From Halospeciosus flavus (lineage in GTDB: Archaea; Halobacteriota; Halobacteria; Halobacteriales; Halobacteriaceae), in the NCBI RefSeq assembly GCF_029814175.1, contig NZ_CP122312.1:1240001-1304000 (forward strand): a stretch of 64,000 bases of DNA. The letters are read 5' to 3'. The notes beneath the pieces were generated by a model. That model made no database searches. It was not told where the DNA came from and worked only from the letters and a program-made list of their open reading frames with translations. Each line of letters begins with the position of its first letter. Position 1 is the first letter of the stretch. Below are positions 1 to 12,439 of the stretch, piece after piece. The translations under genes were made by a program, and so were the position numbers.

Positions 1-647
1 AACTCCGGGCGTTCGACTGCCTGCACGTCTCCGGTGAGGACCTCCTCGACGCACCGCTCGTGGAACGCCACAACCGACTTGCCGACCTTCTCCCCGCAGA
101 GGCCGTCTCCGAACTTACGGTCACGGACGACGCCGAGGAGATCGCCCGCATCGAGGACGCAGCACTCGAAGCAGGCCACGAAGGTATCATGCTGAAGAAC
201 CCCGAGTCGACGTACTCGCCGGGCAAACGCGGGAAGAACTGGCTGAAGCGCAAGCCCGACGTCGAGACGCTGGACCTCGTCGTCACGGGCGCGGAGTGGG
301 GTGAGGGGCGCCGCGCCAACTTCCTCGGGACGTTCCTCCTCTCGGCGTGGGACGACGATGCCGAAGCGTACGTCACGCTCGGGAAGGTCGCGACGGGCAT
401 CACCGACGAGCAACTCGCAGATCTGACCGAACTCCTCGAGCCCCACATCCGCTCGCAGGACGGCCAAGAGGTCGACCTCGAATCCGCCGTCGTCTTCGAG
501 GTCGGCTACGAAGAAATCCAGGAGTCGCCGACCTACTCCTCGGGCTACGCGCTGCGCTTCCCTCGCTTCCTGGGGGTTCGCGACGACAAGGACCCCGACG
601 ACGCGGACACGCTGGAACGGGTCGAACGACTCGCCGAGTCGCAGTGA
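1..647 (+). CDS. lig: ATP-dependent DNA ligase, C-terminal part (5' end outside window)
   Basis: The gene enters from the left edge, reading in frame from base 3, so only about 214 C-terminal residues are seen. DNA ligase I seals nicks in replication and repair through an enzyme-AMP intermediate. Visible are nucleotidyltransferase motif IV (GIMLKNP) and motif V (NWLKRKP), followed by the OB-fold with a conserved RPRFLG-like end (LRFPRFLGVRDDKDP). The catalytic lysine lies outside the window. The acidic C-terminus is haloarchaeal. The methionine at base 60 is internal and is not the start. Family assignment is firm; the N-terminal domain cannot be judged. Confidence 0.93.
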   Translation, partial: LRAFDCLHVSGEDLLDAPLVERHNRLADLLPAEAVSELTVTDDAEEIARIEDAALEAGHEGIMLKNPESTYSPGKRGKNWLKRKPDVETLDLVVTGAEWGEGRRANFLGTFLLSAWDDDAEAYVTLGKVATGITDEQLADLTELLEPHIRSQDGQEVDLESAVVFEVGYEEIQESPTYSSGYALRFPRFLGVRDDKDPDDADTLERVERLAESQ

Positions 648-824
648 ATCCCGGGAGGGGCGAACAGCCGGCGAGCGAACTGGTCGCACCGTAGCGCGGC
701 CCACCGGACTGGCCGAATCCACACGCCACGGCGATCGTCAGCGCATCGCTCCGTCTTGGTCGCCTCTTCCAAGATAAACGCTCGCCCCAAAACGCCAAAG
801 AGCCGTGGCCACGCGTACCTGGAC

Positions 825-1634
825 ATGGATATTCGCGCGGCCGTCGTCGACCTCGACGGGACGGTTCTCTCCGGCGACGAACTCATCCCCGGTGCAGCCG
901 AGGCACTCGAACGCATCCGCGAGTCGGTCGAGCACGTCCTCTTCCTGACGAACAACCCGACGCGCCCGCCCGAAGCGTACGCCGAGAAACTGCAGGACCT
1001 GGGCGTCCTCGCCCGTCCGGAGGAGGTGATCACGTCCTGTGTGGCGACCATCGACTACCTCGACGCCGAACACGCCGGCGAGACGGTGTTTCCCGTCGCC
1101 GAGGAGAGCATCGTCTCCCAGTTACGCGACGCTGGCGTTCCGCTGACCGACGACGCCACCGAGGCCGACGTCGTCGTCGCTGGCTACGACCGCGAGTTCC
1201 ACTACCACGACATGATCGCGGCGCTGCGGGCGTTCGAACACGACGGCGGCGAGGACGTCGCCTTCGTGGGCACCGACCCCGACCGCACCGTCCCCGCGCC
1301 GAACGGCCCCGTTCCGGGGTCGGGTGCCATCATCCGTGCCGTCGCCGGCGTCGCCGACCGCGAACCCGACGCCATTCTCGGGAAACCATCACAGGAGACG
1401 GTCGACCTCGCCGCCGAGCGACTGGGCGTCCCCGCCGAAGAGTGCGTCCTCGTCGGCGACCGCCTCGACACCGACGTCGCGATGGGCGAGAAGGCGGGGA
1501 TGACGACGATCCTCGTCCGGACGGGCGTCACCGACGAGCGGGAGTTGGCCGAGAGCGAGTTCACACCGAACCACGTCGTCGACGACCTGGCGGCCGTCCC
1601 GGACCTCCTCGACGAATTCGCCCGGAACGAATAG
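825..1634 (+). CDS. HAD-IIA family hydrolase (NagD-like phosphatase)
   Basis: A 269-residue HAD-superfamily phosphatase of the NagD/4-nitrophenylphosphatase type. Motif I is VVDLDGTVLSG near the N-terminus. Motif II includes LTNNPTRPP, which is typical of HAD-IIA. Motif III/IV is LVGDRLDTDVAMGEKAG near residue 220. The substrate is unknown; relatives hydrolyse sugar phosphates, glycerol phosphate or nucleotides. I chose the ATG at 825 because an upstream in-frame extension (from 756) is basic and unlike the family, and the protein begins with motif I directly after 825. A T-rich stretch (TAGTTTTTCTTCC) follows the stop and may terminate transcription before the next gene 30 bases on. Confidence 0.9.
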   Translation: MDIRAAVVDLDGTVLSGDELIPGAAEALERIRESVEHVLFLTNNPTRPPEAYAEKLQDLGVLARPEEVITSCVATIDYLDAEHAGETVFPVAEESIVSQLRDAGVPLTDDATEADVVVAGYDREFHYHDMIAALRAFEHDGGEDVAFVGTDPDRTVPAPNGPVPGSGAIIRAVAGVADREPDAILGKPSQETVDLAAERLGVPAEECVLVGDRLDTDVAMGEKAGMTTILVRTGVTDERELAESEFTPNHVVDDLAAVPDLLDEFARNE

Positions 1635-1664
1635 TTTTTCTTCCCTATCGTCAAACGCTCGCAC

Positions 1665-2372
1665 ATGACGGTCCACTACGACGGACTCACGCTGGATTGG
1701 CTCGGCTACGCGACTGCTCGCATCGAGGGCCCCTACGGCACGGTCGTCTACACGGACCCCGGGCGGTACGGTGTGTTAGACGGGTACGAACCGAACGACG
1801 GCGACCTGGTCCTGATCACCCACGACCACCACTACGACTCCGACGGCGTCGAGAAGGTCGCCGCCCCCGACGCTACGGTCGTCGTCTACAACGGGGTCGA
1901 CGTCGCGAACATCGATCGCGACGTGGTCGCCCCCGAGGACCTCGACTACGACGTCGAGCGCGTCGCCTACGGGGACTCCCTCTCTGCGTGGGGTGTCGAG
2001 GTGGACGTCGTCCCGGCCTACAACCGCGAAGACGGCCCGCGCGGCGACGGCAACGGCGACGTCCCGCACCCGAAGGGCTTCGGCTGTGGCTTCCGCTTCA
2101 CCGTCGGCGGCCGCAACGTCTTCTGGCCCGGCGACTCGGACGTAATCTCCGAACACGAGGGGCTGAACGTGGACGTCCTCCTCCCCTCGATCGCCCAGAG
2201 CTTCACGATGGACCGCCACGACGCCGCCGACCTCGCCGAGGACCTCGACCCCGAACTCGTCCTCCCCATCCACTACGACACCTTCCCGGACCTCGAAGCC
2301 GACGAGGAGGCGTTCGCGGGCGACGTCGCAACTCGCGGTGTGCCGGTCGTCGTCGAAAATCCCGAGCAGTGA
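1665..2372 (+). CDS. MBL-fold metal-dependent hydrolase (UlaG-like)
   Basis: A 235-residue metallo-beta-lactamase-fold protein. It opens with LDWLGYATARIEG, like the UlaG/L-ascorbate-6-phosphate lactonase group. The metal motif is LITHDHHYDSDGVEK (HxHxxD type) near residues 48-62, with further ligands likely in FWPGDSD (about 147) and LPIHYDTFPD (about 204). Such cytoplasmic hydrolases are common in haloarchaea and mostly of unknown substrate. It follows the HAD gene by 30 bases and may be co-transcribed with it. The specific activity is not assigned. Confidence 0.88.
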   Translation: MTVHYDGLTLDWLGYATARIEGPYGTVVYTDPGRYGVLDGYEPNDGDLVLITHDHHYDSDGVEKVAAPDATVVVYNGVDVANIDRDVVAPEDLDYDVERVAYGDSLSAWGVEVDVVPAYNREDGPRGDGNGDVPHPKGFGCGFRFTVGGRNVFWPGDSDVISEHEGLNVDVLLPSIAQSFTMDRHDAADLAEDLDPELVLPIHYDTFPDLEADEEAFAGDVATRGVPVVVENPEQ

Positions 2373-2645
2373 GCGAACGGACCACCACCTGACTAGAAAG
2401 GTATACCGCTTACGGCGGTACACCCCTATTCTCCGGTGGGGACTGAGTCCCCGTGGCCCACTCCGACGTCTCCCGCCGATTCCATCGGTGTCCCACACAC
2501 CACTCCACCCAGCAGCTGGCCACTATCGGCGTCTCCCGCGCCGAGCTACCGGTACCGTTTGGGGGAGAGGGACCGGTTGGCGCGGGAGATACCCCACTCT
2601 GTGGAGTTTTCACATCGCAAAAAGACGAGTGAGCGTCCGGGCGCG
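2373..2645. other. hairpin-rich convergent spacer (terminator region or ncRNA)
   Basis: This 273-base gap lies between the convergent ends of the MBL gene and top6A, and I see no plausible gene in it. It is unusually structured. TACCGC/GCGGTA pairs at 2404-2420, GGGGAC/GTCCCC around 2438-2452, and CCGAT/ATCGG follows. A perfect 11-base stem TCTCCCGCGCC (2532-2542) pairs with GGCGCGGGAGA (2579-2589) and encloses two ACCGGT palindromes. A short CCAC/GTGG hairpin followed by AGTTTT comes next. It may be a bidirectional terminator or a structured RNA; the sequence does not decide. Confidence 0.45.
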
Positions 2646-3743
2646 CTACAGTACGCCCATCTCGGTGAGGCGTTCGGGCAGGTAGGTCTCGGTCACGAAG
2701 TCGAGACCGTGGCTCGCGAGCGCCTGCTGTTCGGACTTCTTGCCGATATCGAGTTGCAGTTCGATCTGCTCCTTCCAGAACTCCGACTGGAAGCGCGGGT
2801 CGTCGAGTTCGCTCTCGAGGGCGTTCTGGTCGGAGTCGGAGAGCGCGTCGGTCGGCAGGTCGTACTCGACGATGTCCTCGGGCCGGATGCCGATGAACTG
2901 CGCCTCAGGGGTCGCGAGGTACTCCGAGAGGTGTGCGGACTTGATGGACCCGTAGGCGACGGATCCGAAGATACGGTAAGACCACGGGTCACCGTCAGTG
3001 AACACGGTTACGGGGAGCCCGAGTTCGTCGTGGAGACGCTTGGTGATACGCCGGGTCGCACGGGCGGGTTGGCCCTTCAGGTGGACGACGAGTGCATTGT
3101 GCTCGTCGTCGAAGCCGTTCTCGACCAGGCGGTCACGCATCCCACCGGTCTCGACGGCGAGGATGAAGTCCGCGTCCGTATCGAGGAACTCGATGGTGTC
3201 GGGGTTGTTCGGAATCTGGTAGCCGCCCTCGCCGACGTCCTCCTGGCAGTGGATGACGCGCTCGCCGCGCCGCGTCTGCTCGCGGAGCTTGAGCGGGCCC
3301 ATGAGGGTCGCACCCGACTCCTCGGGGCGCATGTGGAAGTCCTCGCGCTTGACGCCGGAGACAATTTCGAGGTCCTCGACGAGTTTGTCGGACTCGGACT
3401 GATCGGAGAACTGCGCGGCCTCCTCATCCCAGGACTCGGAGAGGTAGTAGAGTTCACGCAGCGTCGAGGAACGGTCCTCGTCGAGTTGCTGGGCGAGGAA
3501 GTCGATAGTGTAGACGCCCTTCAGCAGTTTGCGGGCGCCACGAACGGAGTTGGCGGTACGCGAGGAGGTACGGTCGCCGTACACCCACACGCCGGAGTCC
3601 TCGTCGAAGACGATGTTGCTCTTCGAACGGGTGGGGACCTCCATACGCGGGATCTCCCCGTCCTCGAACTGGTCGTAGAACTGTGCAGCCAGGTCGATGA
3701 GGCGCTCGCGCGCCTCCTCGTCGGAGGGTTGTTGCTGGCTCAT
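2646..3743 (-). CDS. top6A: DNA topoisomerase VI subunit A (Spo11-like)
   Basis: A 365-residue A subunit of the type IIB topoisomerase, which cuts and religates DNA. The catalytic tyrosine lies in [10 protein letters not shown], near residue 120. The Toprim domain follows, with AVETGG at about residue 197 and [10 protein letters not shown] near 250. It acts as an A2B2 heterotetramer with Top6B to relax supercoils and decatenate chromosomes. Its ATG overlaps the top6B stop by one base (TAATG), so the two are translationally coupled. Length fits the archaeal family (about 360-390). Haloarchaea commonly carry this pair next to gyrBA, as here. Confidence 0.97.
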   Translation of the reverse strand: MSQQQPSDEEARERLIDLAAQFYDQFEDGEIPRMEVPTRSKSNIVFDEDSGVWVYGDRTSSRTANSVRGARKLLKGVYTIDFLAQQLDEDRSSTLRELYYLSESWDEEAAQFSDQSESDKLVEDLEIVSGVKREDFHMRPEESGATLMGPLKLREQTRRGERVIHCQEDVGEGGYQIPNNPDTIEFLDTDADFILAVETGGMRDRLVENGFDDEHNALVVHLKGQPARATRRITKRLHDELGLPVTVFTDGDPWSYRIFGSVAYGSIKSAHLSEYLATPEAQFIGIRPEDIVEYDLPTDALSDSDQNALESELDDPRFQSEFWKEQIELQLDIGKKSEQQALASHGLDFVTETYLPERLTEMGVL

Positions 3744-6139
3744 TATCGGTTGACCGTGAGGCGTTCGTCGGCGACGCCTTTCACGCTGAGGTCGAAGTCG
3801 GTTTCCTCGAAGTCGGTCACGTCGTAGGAGAGGACGGCTTCGTCACCGCCACTCACCGAGGGCGACCACTTGACGAACCACTCGCCGTCCATCTCGACGA
3901 CGGTACCGGCCGAGAGGCTCTCGGGTTCGACCGAGACGATGTCGGTCACATCGAGGTCCGCGGCCTTCGACCCGTGGTTCTCGACGACCACCTGGACGGT
4001 GTCGCCGTCGCGGCGGCGCTCGACGAGGACGTTGTTCATGATGCGGGCCAGCGAGTCGTCGACGTTCAACTGCTCGCGGCCGGTCATCTCGCTCACCTTC
4101 GTCGCCATCTTCGGGAGGATGTCCGCGATGACGTTCTGCTTCTGGCGGCGCTTGCGTCGCGACTCGCGCTCGTTGAGGAAGCTCTTGAGTTCGCGAGCAG
4201 CCTCGCGGACGGCGAGTTCGATCTCGTCTTCGATCTCGGGGACAGAAGCGAGCGCGTCCTTCGACTCGCTGGTGAACGGGACGTTCGTCGAAGCGACGTG
4301 GACCATGATGACGCAGGGGCCCGAGGGCATGCCGCTGCCGCCGGACTGGTCGAGGCCGTAGTTGCGCCACCCGATGTCCTTGATGACCTGCGTCGTCGCA
4401 CAGGCACCGCGCTGGTAGACGAGGGGCACGCGGTTGGCGAAGCGCAGCAGGTCGACCTGTCCGTCCTGAAGTTCCCCGCCGTAGGCGATTCCCGCCTCGA
4501 CGATGAACGGGTCGCCCCCGTGGACGTCGGCGTCGCGGGTCGACGCCGCGTAGAAGTCGGCGTCGACTTCCTTCTTCAGGCCGGCTTCGAGCAGGTCGGA
4601 CTTGATGGGCGAGAGGCAGCCGGTCGGCGGCGAGATGACGTCGACCGAACTCATCGCGTTGAGGAGTTCGCTGGCAGTGTCTCGGTCATCTGCAACCTCG
4701 CGGACGCGCGGGACGTCCTCGTCGACGGGGCGGGCCGCCCGCTCCCAGAGTTCCTCGGTGACGTTCTCGCGGGCCGTCTCGCCGACGGTTACGTCGTCGA
4801 CCTCCTCGGTGGTCTCGGCGGCGCGGACGACGAAGCGCTTCAACTCGTCGTAGGTGAGACGATCACGCGGGGTGTCCTCGCCGAATTTCTCGGCGATGCG
4901 CTCGGCGAGGCCGCGGACCGTCGCGTCGTCCTTTTGGGTCGTAGTCGCGGCGTCCACGTGCGAGAAGAGGTCGTCGGCACGCGACTCGGTGAGCAGATCC
5001 CAGAGCGCGTCGACGACGTTCTCCTGGACGGTGTCGCCGAACGTCGTGCCGGTGTCCTCACCGACCGATTCGGCAACGTCGGCGACGAGCGCTTCGAGTT
5101 CAGTGTAGGTGACGTCTCCCGCATCGCGGAGGGCGGAGGCGACTTCCTCCACGAAGGCTTCGGTGTCGGCGACCGACTTGTTCGAGACGGCGTCGGTCAC
5201 GACAGCCTCTAGGCTCCGTTCCTGGTCGTGTTCCACTGGCGGCGACCACGCGAGTTCGCGGCCGTAGTGGCGGTCACGGAAGGCGTCGAGGATGTCGTCG
5301 GCGGTCTTGCGGCCGACGCGAGTGAACTCCTCTTGGAGGAACCCCGAGACGGAGTGGGACTCCGTCGCCGTGAGCATCTTCATCAGCGTCCCGAGCTCGA
5401 CCCCGTGGGGGTGGGGACGGATTTCCTCGGTCTCCTCGGGGAGTTCGGCGCCATCGGCGCGTTCGAACTTGAAGTGCTCTTTCGGCTCCTTCAGTTCGAC
5501 CCGCGCGTGTGGGTTGACGATCGCGGTGTGCTCGATATAGTCGTGAAGTTGCGAGCGGGCGCGCATGTTCGCCTCCATCTCCAACTTGATGCGCGTCCCG
5601 TGCGAGCGGTCCCACGAAACGGTCCGCTCGGACTCGATCACCGGTTCGTTCGTGTCGGTGTCGATGGTCAACTCGAACTGCTGGGCCTCGGCATCGCCCT
5701 TCGTCCGAGAGGTGATCTTCGCGGGCTTGCCGGAGGTCAACTGGGAGTAGAGGACCGCGGCAGAGATACCGATACCCTGTTGCCCGCGCGATTGCTCGCG
5801 GGCGTGGAAGCGAGACCCGTAGAGGAGCTTCCCGAACACTTTCGGGACCTGTTCTTTGGTGATACCGGGGCCGTTGTCTTCGACGATCAGCTGGTAGTAG
5901 TCGCCGACCTCTCGGATCTCTACGTAGATATCCGGGAGGATGCCGGACTCTTCGGCGGCGTCGAGGGCGTTGTCCACGGCCTCTTTGACGGCCGTGACCA
6001 TGCCCCGGGCACCGCTGTCGAAGCCCAGCATGTGCTTGTTCTTCTCGAAGAACTCGGCGATGGAGATCTCCCGCTGGCTCGCGGCGAGTTCCTCCGCGAT
6101 GCCCTCCTCATCGTCGAGTGTCGCCTGGAAGGACGTCAT
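3743..6139 (-). CDS. top6B: DNA topoisomerase VI subunit B (GHKL ATPase)
   Basis: A 798-residue ATPase subunit of topoisomerase VI. The Bergerat (GHKL) fold shows the N-box [12 protein letters not shown] near residue 52, VEDNGPGI near 84 and the G-rich [12 protein letters not shown] lid near 120. A transducer domain with [11 protein letters not shown] follows. It is longer than the roughly 530 residues of crenarchaeal Top6B. The extra length is an acidic central insert (about residues 300-500) that repeats [16 protein letters not shown] / [16 protein letters not shown]-like segments, a haloarchaeal/euryarchaeal feature. It lies first in the top6B-top6A operon and diverges from gyrB, with a small membrane-protein gene between. 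Confidence 0.97.
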   Translation of the reverse strand: MTSFQATLDDEEGIAEELAASQREISIAEFFEKNKHMLGFDSGARGMVTAVKEAVDNALDAAEESGILPDIYVEIREVGDYYQLIVEDNGPGITKEQVPKVFGKLLYGSRFHAREQSRGQQGIGISAAVLYSQLTSGKPAKITSRTKGDAEAQQFELTIDTDTNEPVIESERTVSWDRSHGTRIKLEMEANMRARSQLHDYIEHTAIVNPHARVELKEPKEHFKFERADGAELPEETEEIRPHPHGVELGTLMKMLTATESHSVSGFLQEEFTRVGRKTADDILDAFRDRHYGRELAWSPPVEHDQERSLEAVVTDAVSNKSVADTEAFVEEVASALRDAGDVTYTELEALVADVAESVGEDTGTTFGDTVQENVVDALWDLLTESRADDLFSHVDAATTTQKDDATVRGLAERIAEKFGEDTPRDRLTYDELKRFVVRAAETTEEVDDVTVGETARENVTEELWERAARPVDEDVPRVREVADDRDTASELLNAMSSVDVISPPTGCLSPIKSDLLEAGLKKEVDADFYAASTRDADVHGGDPFIVEAGIAYGGELQDGQVDLLRFANRVPLVYQRGACATTQVIKDIGWRNYGLDQSGGSGMPSGPCVIMVHVASTNVPFTSESKDALASVPEIEDEIELAVREAARELKSFLNERESRRKRRQKQNVIADILPKMATKVSEMTGREQLNVDDSLARIMNNVLVERRRDGDTVQVVVENHGSKAADLDVTDIVSVEPESLSAGTVVEMDGEWFVKWSPSVSGGDEAVLSYDVTDFEETDFDLSVKGVADERLTVNR

Positions 6140-6244
6140 TCAGACAATCTCCCATTACCCATCTCACGCTTAAAACCGTCCCGGTGCCGAGGTGAAAGTG
6201 AAAAGCGCCGATACGAACCTGTAGCGTGCTTCTCCCCCGACCCG

Positions 6245-6448
6245 TCAGCTCCCGGACCAGTGTCGGAGTCGGCGGCCGAGTGCATGGCGACCGGAGATGA
6301 CCCCGACGGCGACCAGCGTCGTGAGGACGGTCGTTCGTACCTCTGCGATGGAGAGTCCGGTCGTGCTCGGCAGGAACGCTGCCGCGCCGTAGAGTATCCC
6401 ACCCGTGAGCGCGACGACTGTCAACGCCGCCGCGACGTTCCACTTCAC
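6245..6448 (-). CDS. small two-TM membrane protein, unknown function
   Basis: A 67-residue protein starting at GTG (6448). It has two hydrophobic segments, roughly residues 5-28 (VAAALTVVALTGGILYGAAAFL) and 38-52, and a basic tail (GRHALGRRLRHWSGS). It lies between the divergent top6B and gyrB genes on the top6B strand. I do not recognise a family. The in-frame hydrophobicity pattern and positive-inside tail support a real membrane protein, but the start codon is uncertain. Confidence 0.5.
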   Translation of the reverse strand: MKWNVAAALTVVALTGGILYGAAAFLPSTTGLSIAEVRTTVLTTLVAVGVISGRHALGRRLRHWSGS

Positions 6449-6557
6449 GAGGAGTCCTTCGTCACCGAGTTACGTCAACGTTTCTCTCGGTGCAATCGTC
6501 GCCCTCGGCCAGTCACGGCCGGTGAGAGCGGCCGAGAGCCGTCCTGTGAGCGGTTAG

Positions 6558-9878
<3,321 letters not shown>

Positions 9879-9915
9879 ACATCGAATCGCTTTCGACTAT
9901 CTACACCACTAATAC

Positions 9916-12414
9916 ATGAGTTCAGAACCAGACTCCCCCGAAATCGCGGAGCGAATCAACACTGTCCGCGTCGAGGACGAGATGGAGCAGTCCTACATCG
10001 ACTACGCGATGTCCGTCATCGCGGGTCGTGCGCTCCCCGACGTCCGCGACGGCCTGAAGCCCGTCCACCGCCGCATCCTCTACGCGATGCACGAGGCGGG
10101 CGTGAGCAGCGGCAGTAGCCACCGGAAGAGTTCGTCCATCGTCGGCGAGACGATGGGTGACTACCACCCACACGGCGACAGCGCCATCTACGACACCCTC
10201 GTCCGGATGGCCCAGGACTTCTCGATGCGCTATCCCCTCGTCGACGGACAGGGGAACTTCGGGAGCGTCGACGGCGACCCCGCGGCGGCCATGCGCTACA
10301 CCGAGTCGCGCATGTCGCCCATCGCCGAGGAACTGCTCGCCGACATCGAGATGGACACGGTCGACTTCGAGCCGAACTACGACGACCGCCTCCAGGAGCC
10401 ATCCGTGCTCCCCGCCGCGTTCCCGAACCTGCTCGTCAACGGTTCGTCGGGTATCGCCGTCGGGATGTCGACGAACGTCCCGCCGCACAACCTCCGTGAG
10501 GTCGTCGACGCGACTATCCACCTCATCGACAACCCCGACTGCTCCATCCCCGACCTGATGGAGTACGTGAAGGGGCCGGACTTCCCGACCGCCGGCAACA
10601 TCGTCGGCCGCTCGGACATCCGCGAGGCGTACACGACGGGCCGCGGTCGGCTCACCGTCCGCGCCGAGTACGAGATCGAGGAGTACGAGCGCGGGCAGCG
10701 CATCGTCATCACGGAACTGCCCTTCCAGCAGAACAAGTCGAAGCTCGTCGAGAACATCGCCGACGACGTCAACGAGGACAAACTCGAAGGGATCCGCAAC
10801 CTCCGCGACGAGTCCGACCGCGACGGCATCCGCGTCGTCGTCGAGTTGAAGCGTGGCGCGAACGCCGACGTCGTCGAGAACAAACTCCTCGACAGCCACC
10901 TCGAGCGGACCTTCGGTGTCATCAACCTCGCGCTGGTCGACGGCCAGCCCAAGGTCCTGACACTGAAGGAACTGCTCAAACACTACGTCGACCACCGGAA
11001 GGAGGTCGTCCGCCGCCGCTCGCAGTACGAACTCGAAGAGAAGCGCGAGCGCGCACACATCCTCGAAGGCCGACTGAAGGCCCTCGACAACGCCGAGGAC
11101 GTCGTCGAGACCATTCGCAACGCCGAGGACCGCGACGCCGCGCGGGCCGCCCTCCGCGAGACCTTCGAGTTCTCCGAGGAACAGGCCGCCCACATCGTCC
11201 GGATGCAACTCGGGAGCCTCACCTCCATGGAGGCCACCGAGATAAAAGAGGAGTACGAGGACGTCACCGCGCGCATCGAGCGCCTCGAGACCATCCTCGA
11301 AGAGGAGTCGGAACTCCTCGACGTCATCAAAGACGAACTCCGCGACATCAAAGAAGAGTATGGCGACGAGCGCCGCACCTCCATCGTGGAGGACATGGGG
11401 ACAGTCAGCCACGAGGACCTCATCCCCGAGGAAGACGTCGCCGTCGTCCTCTCCGAGCAGGACTACATCAAGCGTGTCCCCATCGACACCTTCTCGCCGC
11501 AACACCGCGGCGGCAAGGGCGTCATCGGGACCAACCTGAAGGAGGGCGACCGCGTCTCGACGGTGTTCACCGCGAGCACCCACGACTACCTCCTCTGTTT
11601 CACCAACCAGGGACAGGTCTACCGCCTGAAGGTGTACGAGGTGCCCGAGATGTCCCGCACTGCTCGCGGGACCTCCGCCGTGAACATCCTTGACCTCGAC
11701 GAGGGCGAGGACATCACGGCCGTCGTCACGGCCGACGACCTCGACTTCGAGGCGAATGACGAGTATCTCACGATGGCCACACAGGACGGCTACGTGAAGC
11801 GCACCGAGGTCGGCGAGTTCGAGAACATCCGCTCGACCGGCATCCGTGCGACCCGCCTCGAACACGGCGACGCACTCGTCGACGTCGAGGTCACCGACGG
11901 CGACCAGGACGTCGTCCTCAGCACCGTGCAGGGGATGGCCATCCGCTTCGACGAAGACGACGTCCGGCCGATGGGCCGCAGCGCCCGCGGTGTCCGCGGC
12001 GTCAAACTCGAAGGCGGCGACCAGGTGGCCGGTATCGCGGCCGCCGCCGAGACCGACGACCGTGACCTCTTCACGGTCACCGAGTTCGGCTACGGCAAGC
12101 GGACGCCCCTGAGCGAGTACCGCCCGCAGTCCCGCAACGGGAAGGGACTGAAGGACATCAAGACCGGCCAGCGTAACGGCCGCGTCAGCACCGTCCACAC
12201 TGTCGAGTCCGACGACCACTTCGTCGCGATGAGTGAGGGCGGCCAGATCATGCGCGCCCCCGTCGACGAAGTGTCCGAAGTCGGCCGCAACACGAAGGGC
12301 GTGAAAGTGATGGAACTCGACGAGAACGACCGACTCGCCGCCGTCGACACCTTCAGCGAGATCGAGACGGCTGACGAAGACGAGAGCGAAGGCGAAAGCG
12401 AGACCGCCGAGTAA
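9916..12414 (+). CDS. gyrA: DNA gyrase subunit A
   Basis: An 832-residue breakage-reunion subunit of gyrase. It opens with [30 protein letters not shown]. The quinolone-pocket region [17 protein letters not shown] precedes the catalytic Tyr128 in RYTESRMS. The C-terminal beta-pinwheel carries the GyrA box as QHRGGKGV near residue 530, needed for DNA wrapping and negative supercoiling, so this is a gyrase and not topoisomerase IV. Further blades show [11 protein letters not shown] and [10 protein letters not shown]. The tail is very acidic. It is the second gene of the gyrBA operon. No frameshift or intein is seen. Confidence 0.97.
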   Translation: MSSEPDSPEIAERINTVRVEDEMEQSYIDYAMSVIAGRALPDVRDGLKPVHRRILYAMHEAGVSSGSSHRKSSSIVGETMGDYHPHGDSAIYDTLVRMAQDFSMRYPLVDGQGNFGSVDGDPAAAMRYTESRMSPIAEELLADIEMDTVDFEPNYDDRLQEPSVLPAAFPNLLVNGSSGIAVGMSTNVPPHNLREVVDATIHLIDNPDCSIPDLMEYVKGPDFPTAGNIVGRSDIREAYTTGRGRLTVRAEYEIEEYERGQRIVITELPFQQNKSKLVENIADDVNEDKLEGIRNLRDESDRDGIRVVVELKRGANADVVENKLLDSHLERTFGVINLALVDGQPKVLTLKELLKHYVDHRKEVVRRRSQYELEEKRERAHILEGRLKALDNAEDVVETIRNAEDRDAARAALRETFEFSEEQAAHIVRMQLGSLTSMEATEIKEEYEDVTARIERLETILEEESELLDVIKDELRDIKEEYGDERRTSIVEDMGTVSHEDLIPEEDVAVVLSEQDYIKRVPIDTFSPQHRGGKGVIGTNLKEGDRVSTVFTASTHDYLLCFTNQGQVYRLKVYEVPEMSRTARGTSAVNILDLDEGEDITAVVTADDLDFEANDEYLTMATQDGYVKRTEVGEFENIRSTGIRATRLEHGDALVDVEVTDGDQDVVLSTVQGMAIRFDEDDVRPMGRSARGVRGVKLEGGDQVAGIAAAAETDDRDLFTVTEFGYGKRTPLSEYRPQSRNGKGLKDIKTGQRNGRVSTVHTVESDDHFVAMSEGGQIMRAPVDEVSEVGRNTKGVKVMELDENDRLAAVDTFSEIETADEDESEGESETAE

Positions 12415-12439
12415 GCAGATTCCGCGCAGTCTCTTCTTT

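Noticed and set aside
2436-3827. 463-codon open frame across the spacer and top6A
   Set aside because: It overlaps top6A in antisense and only extends into the spacer because stops are rare in GC-rich DNA.
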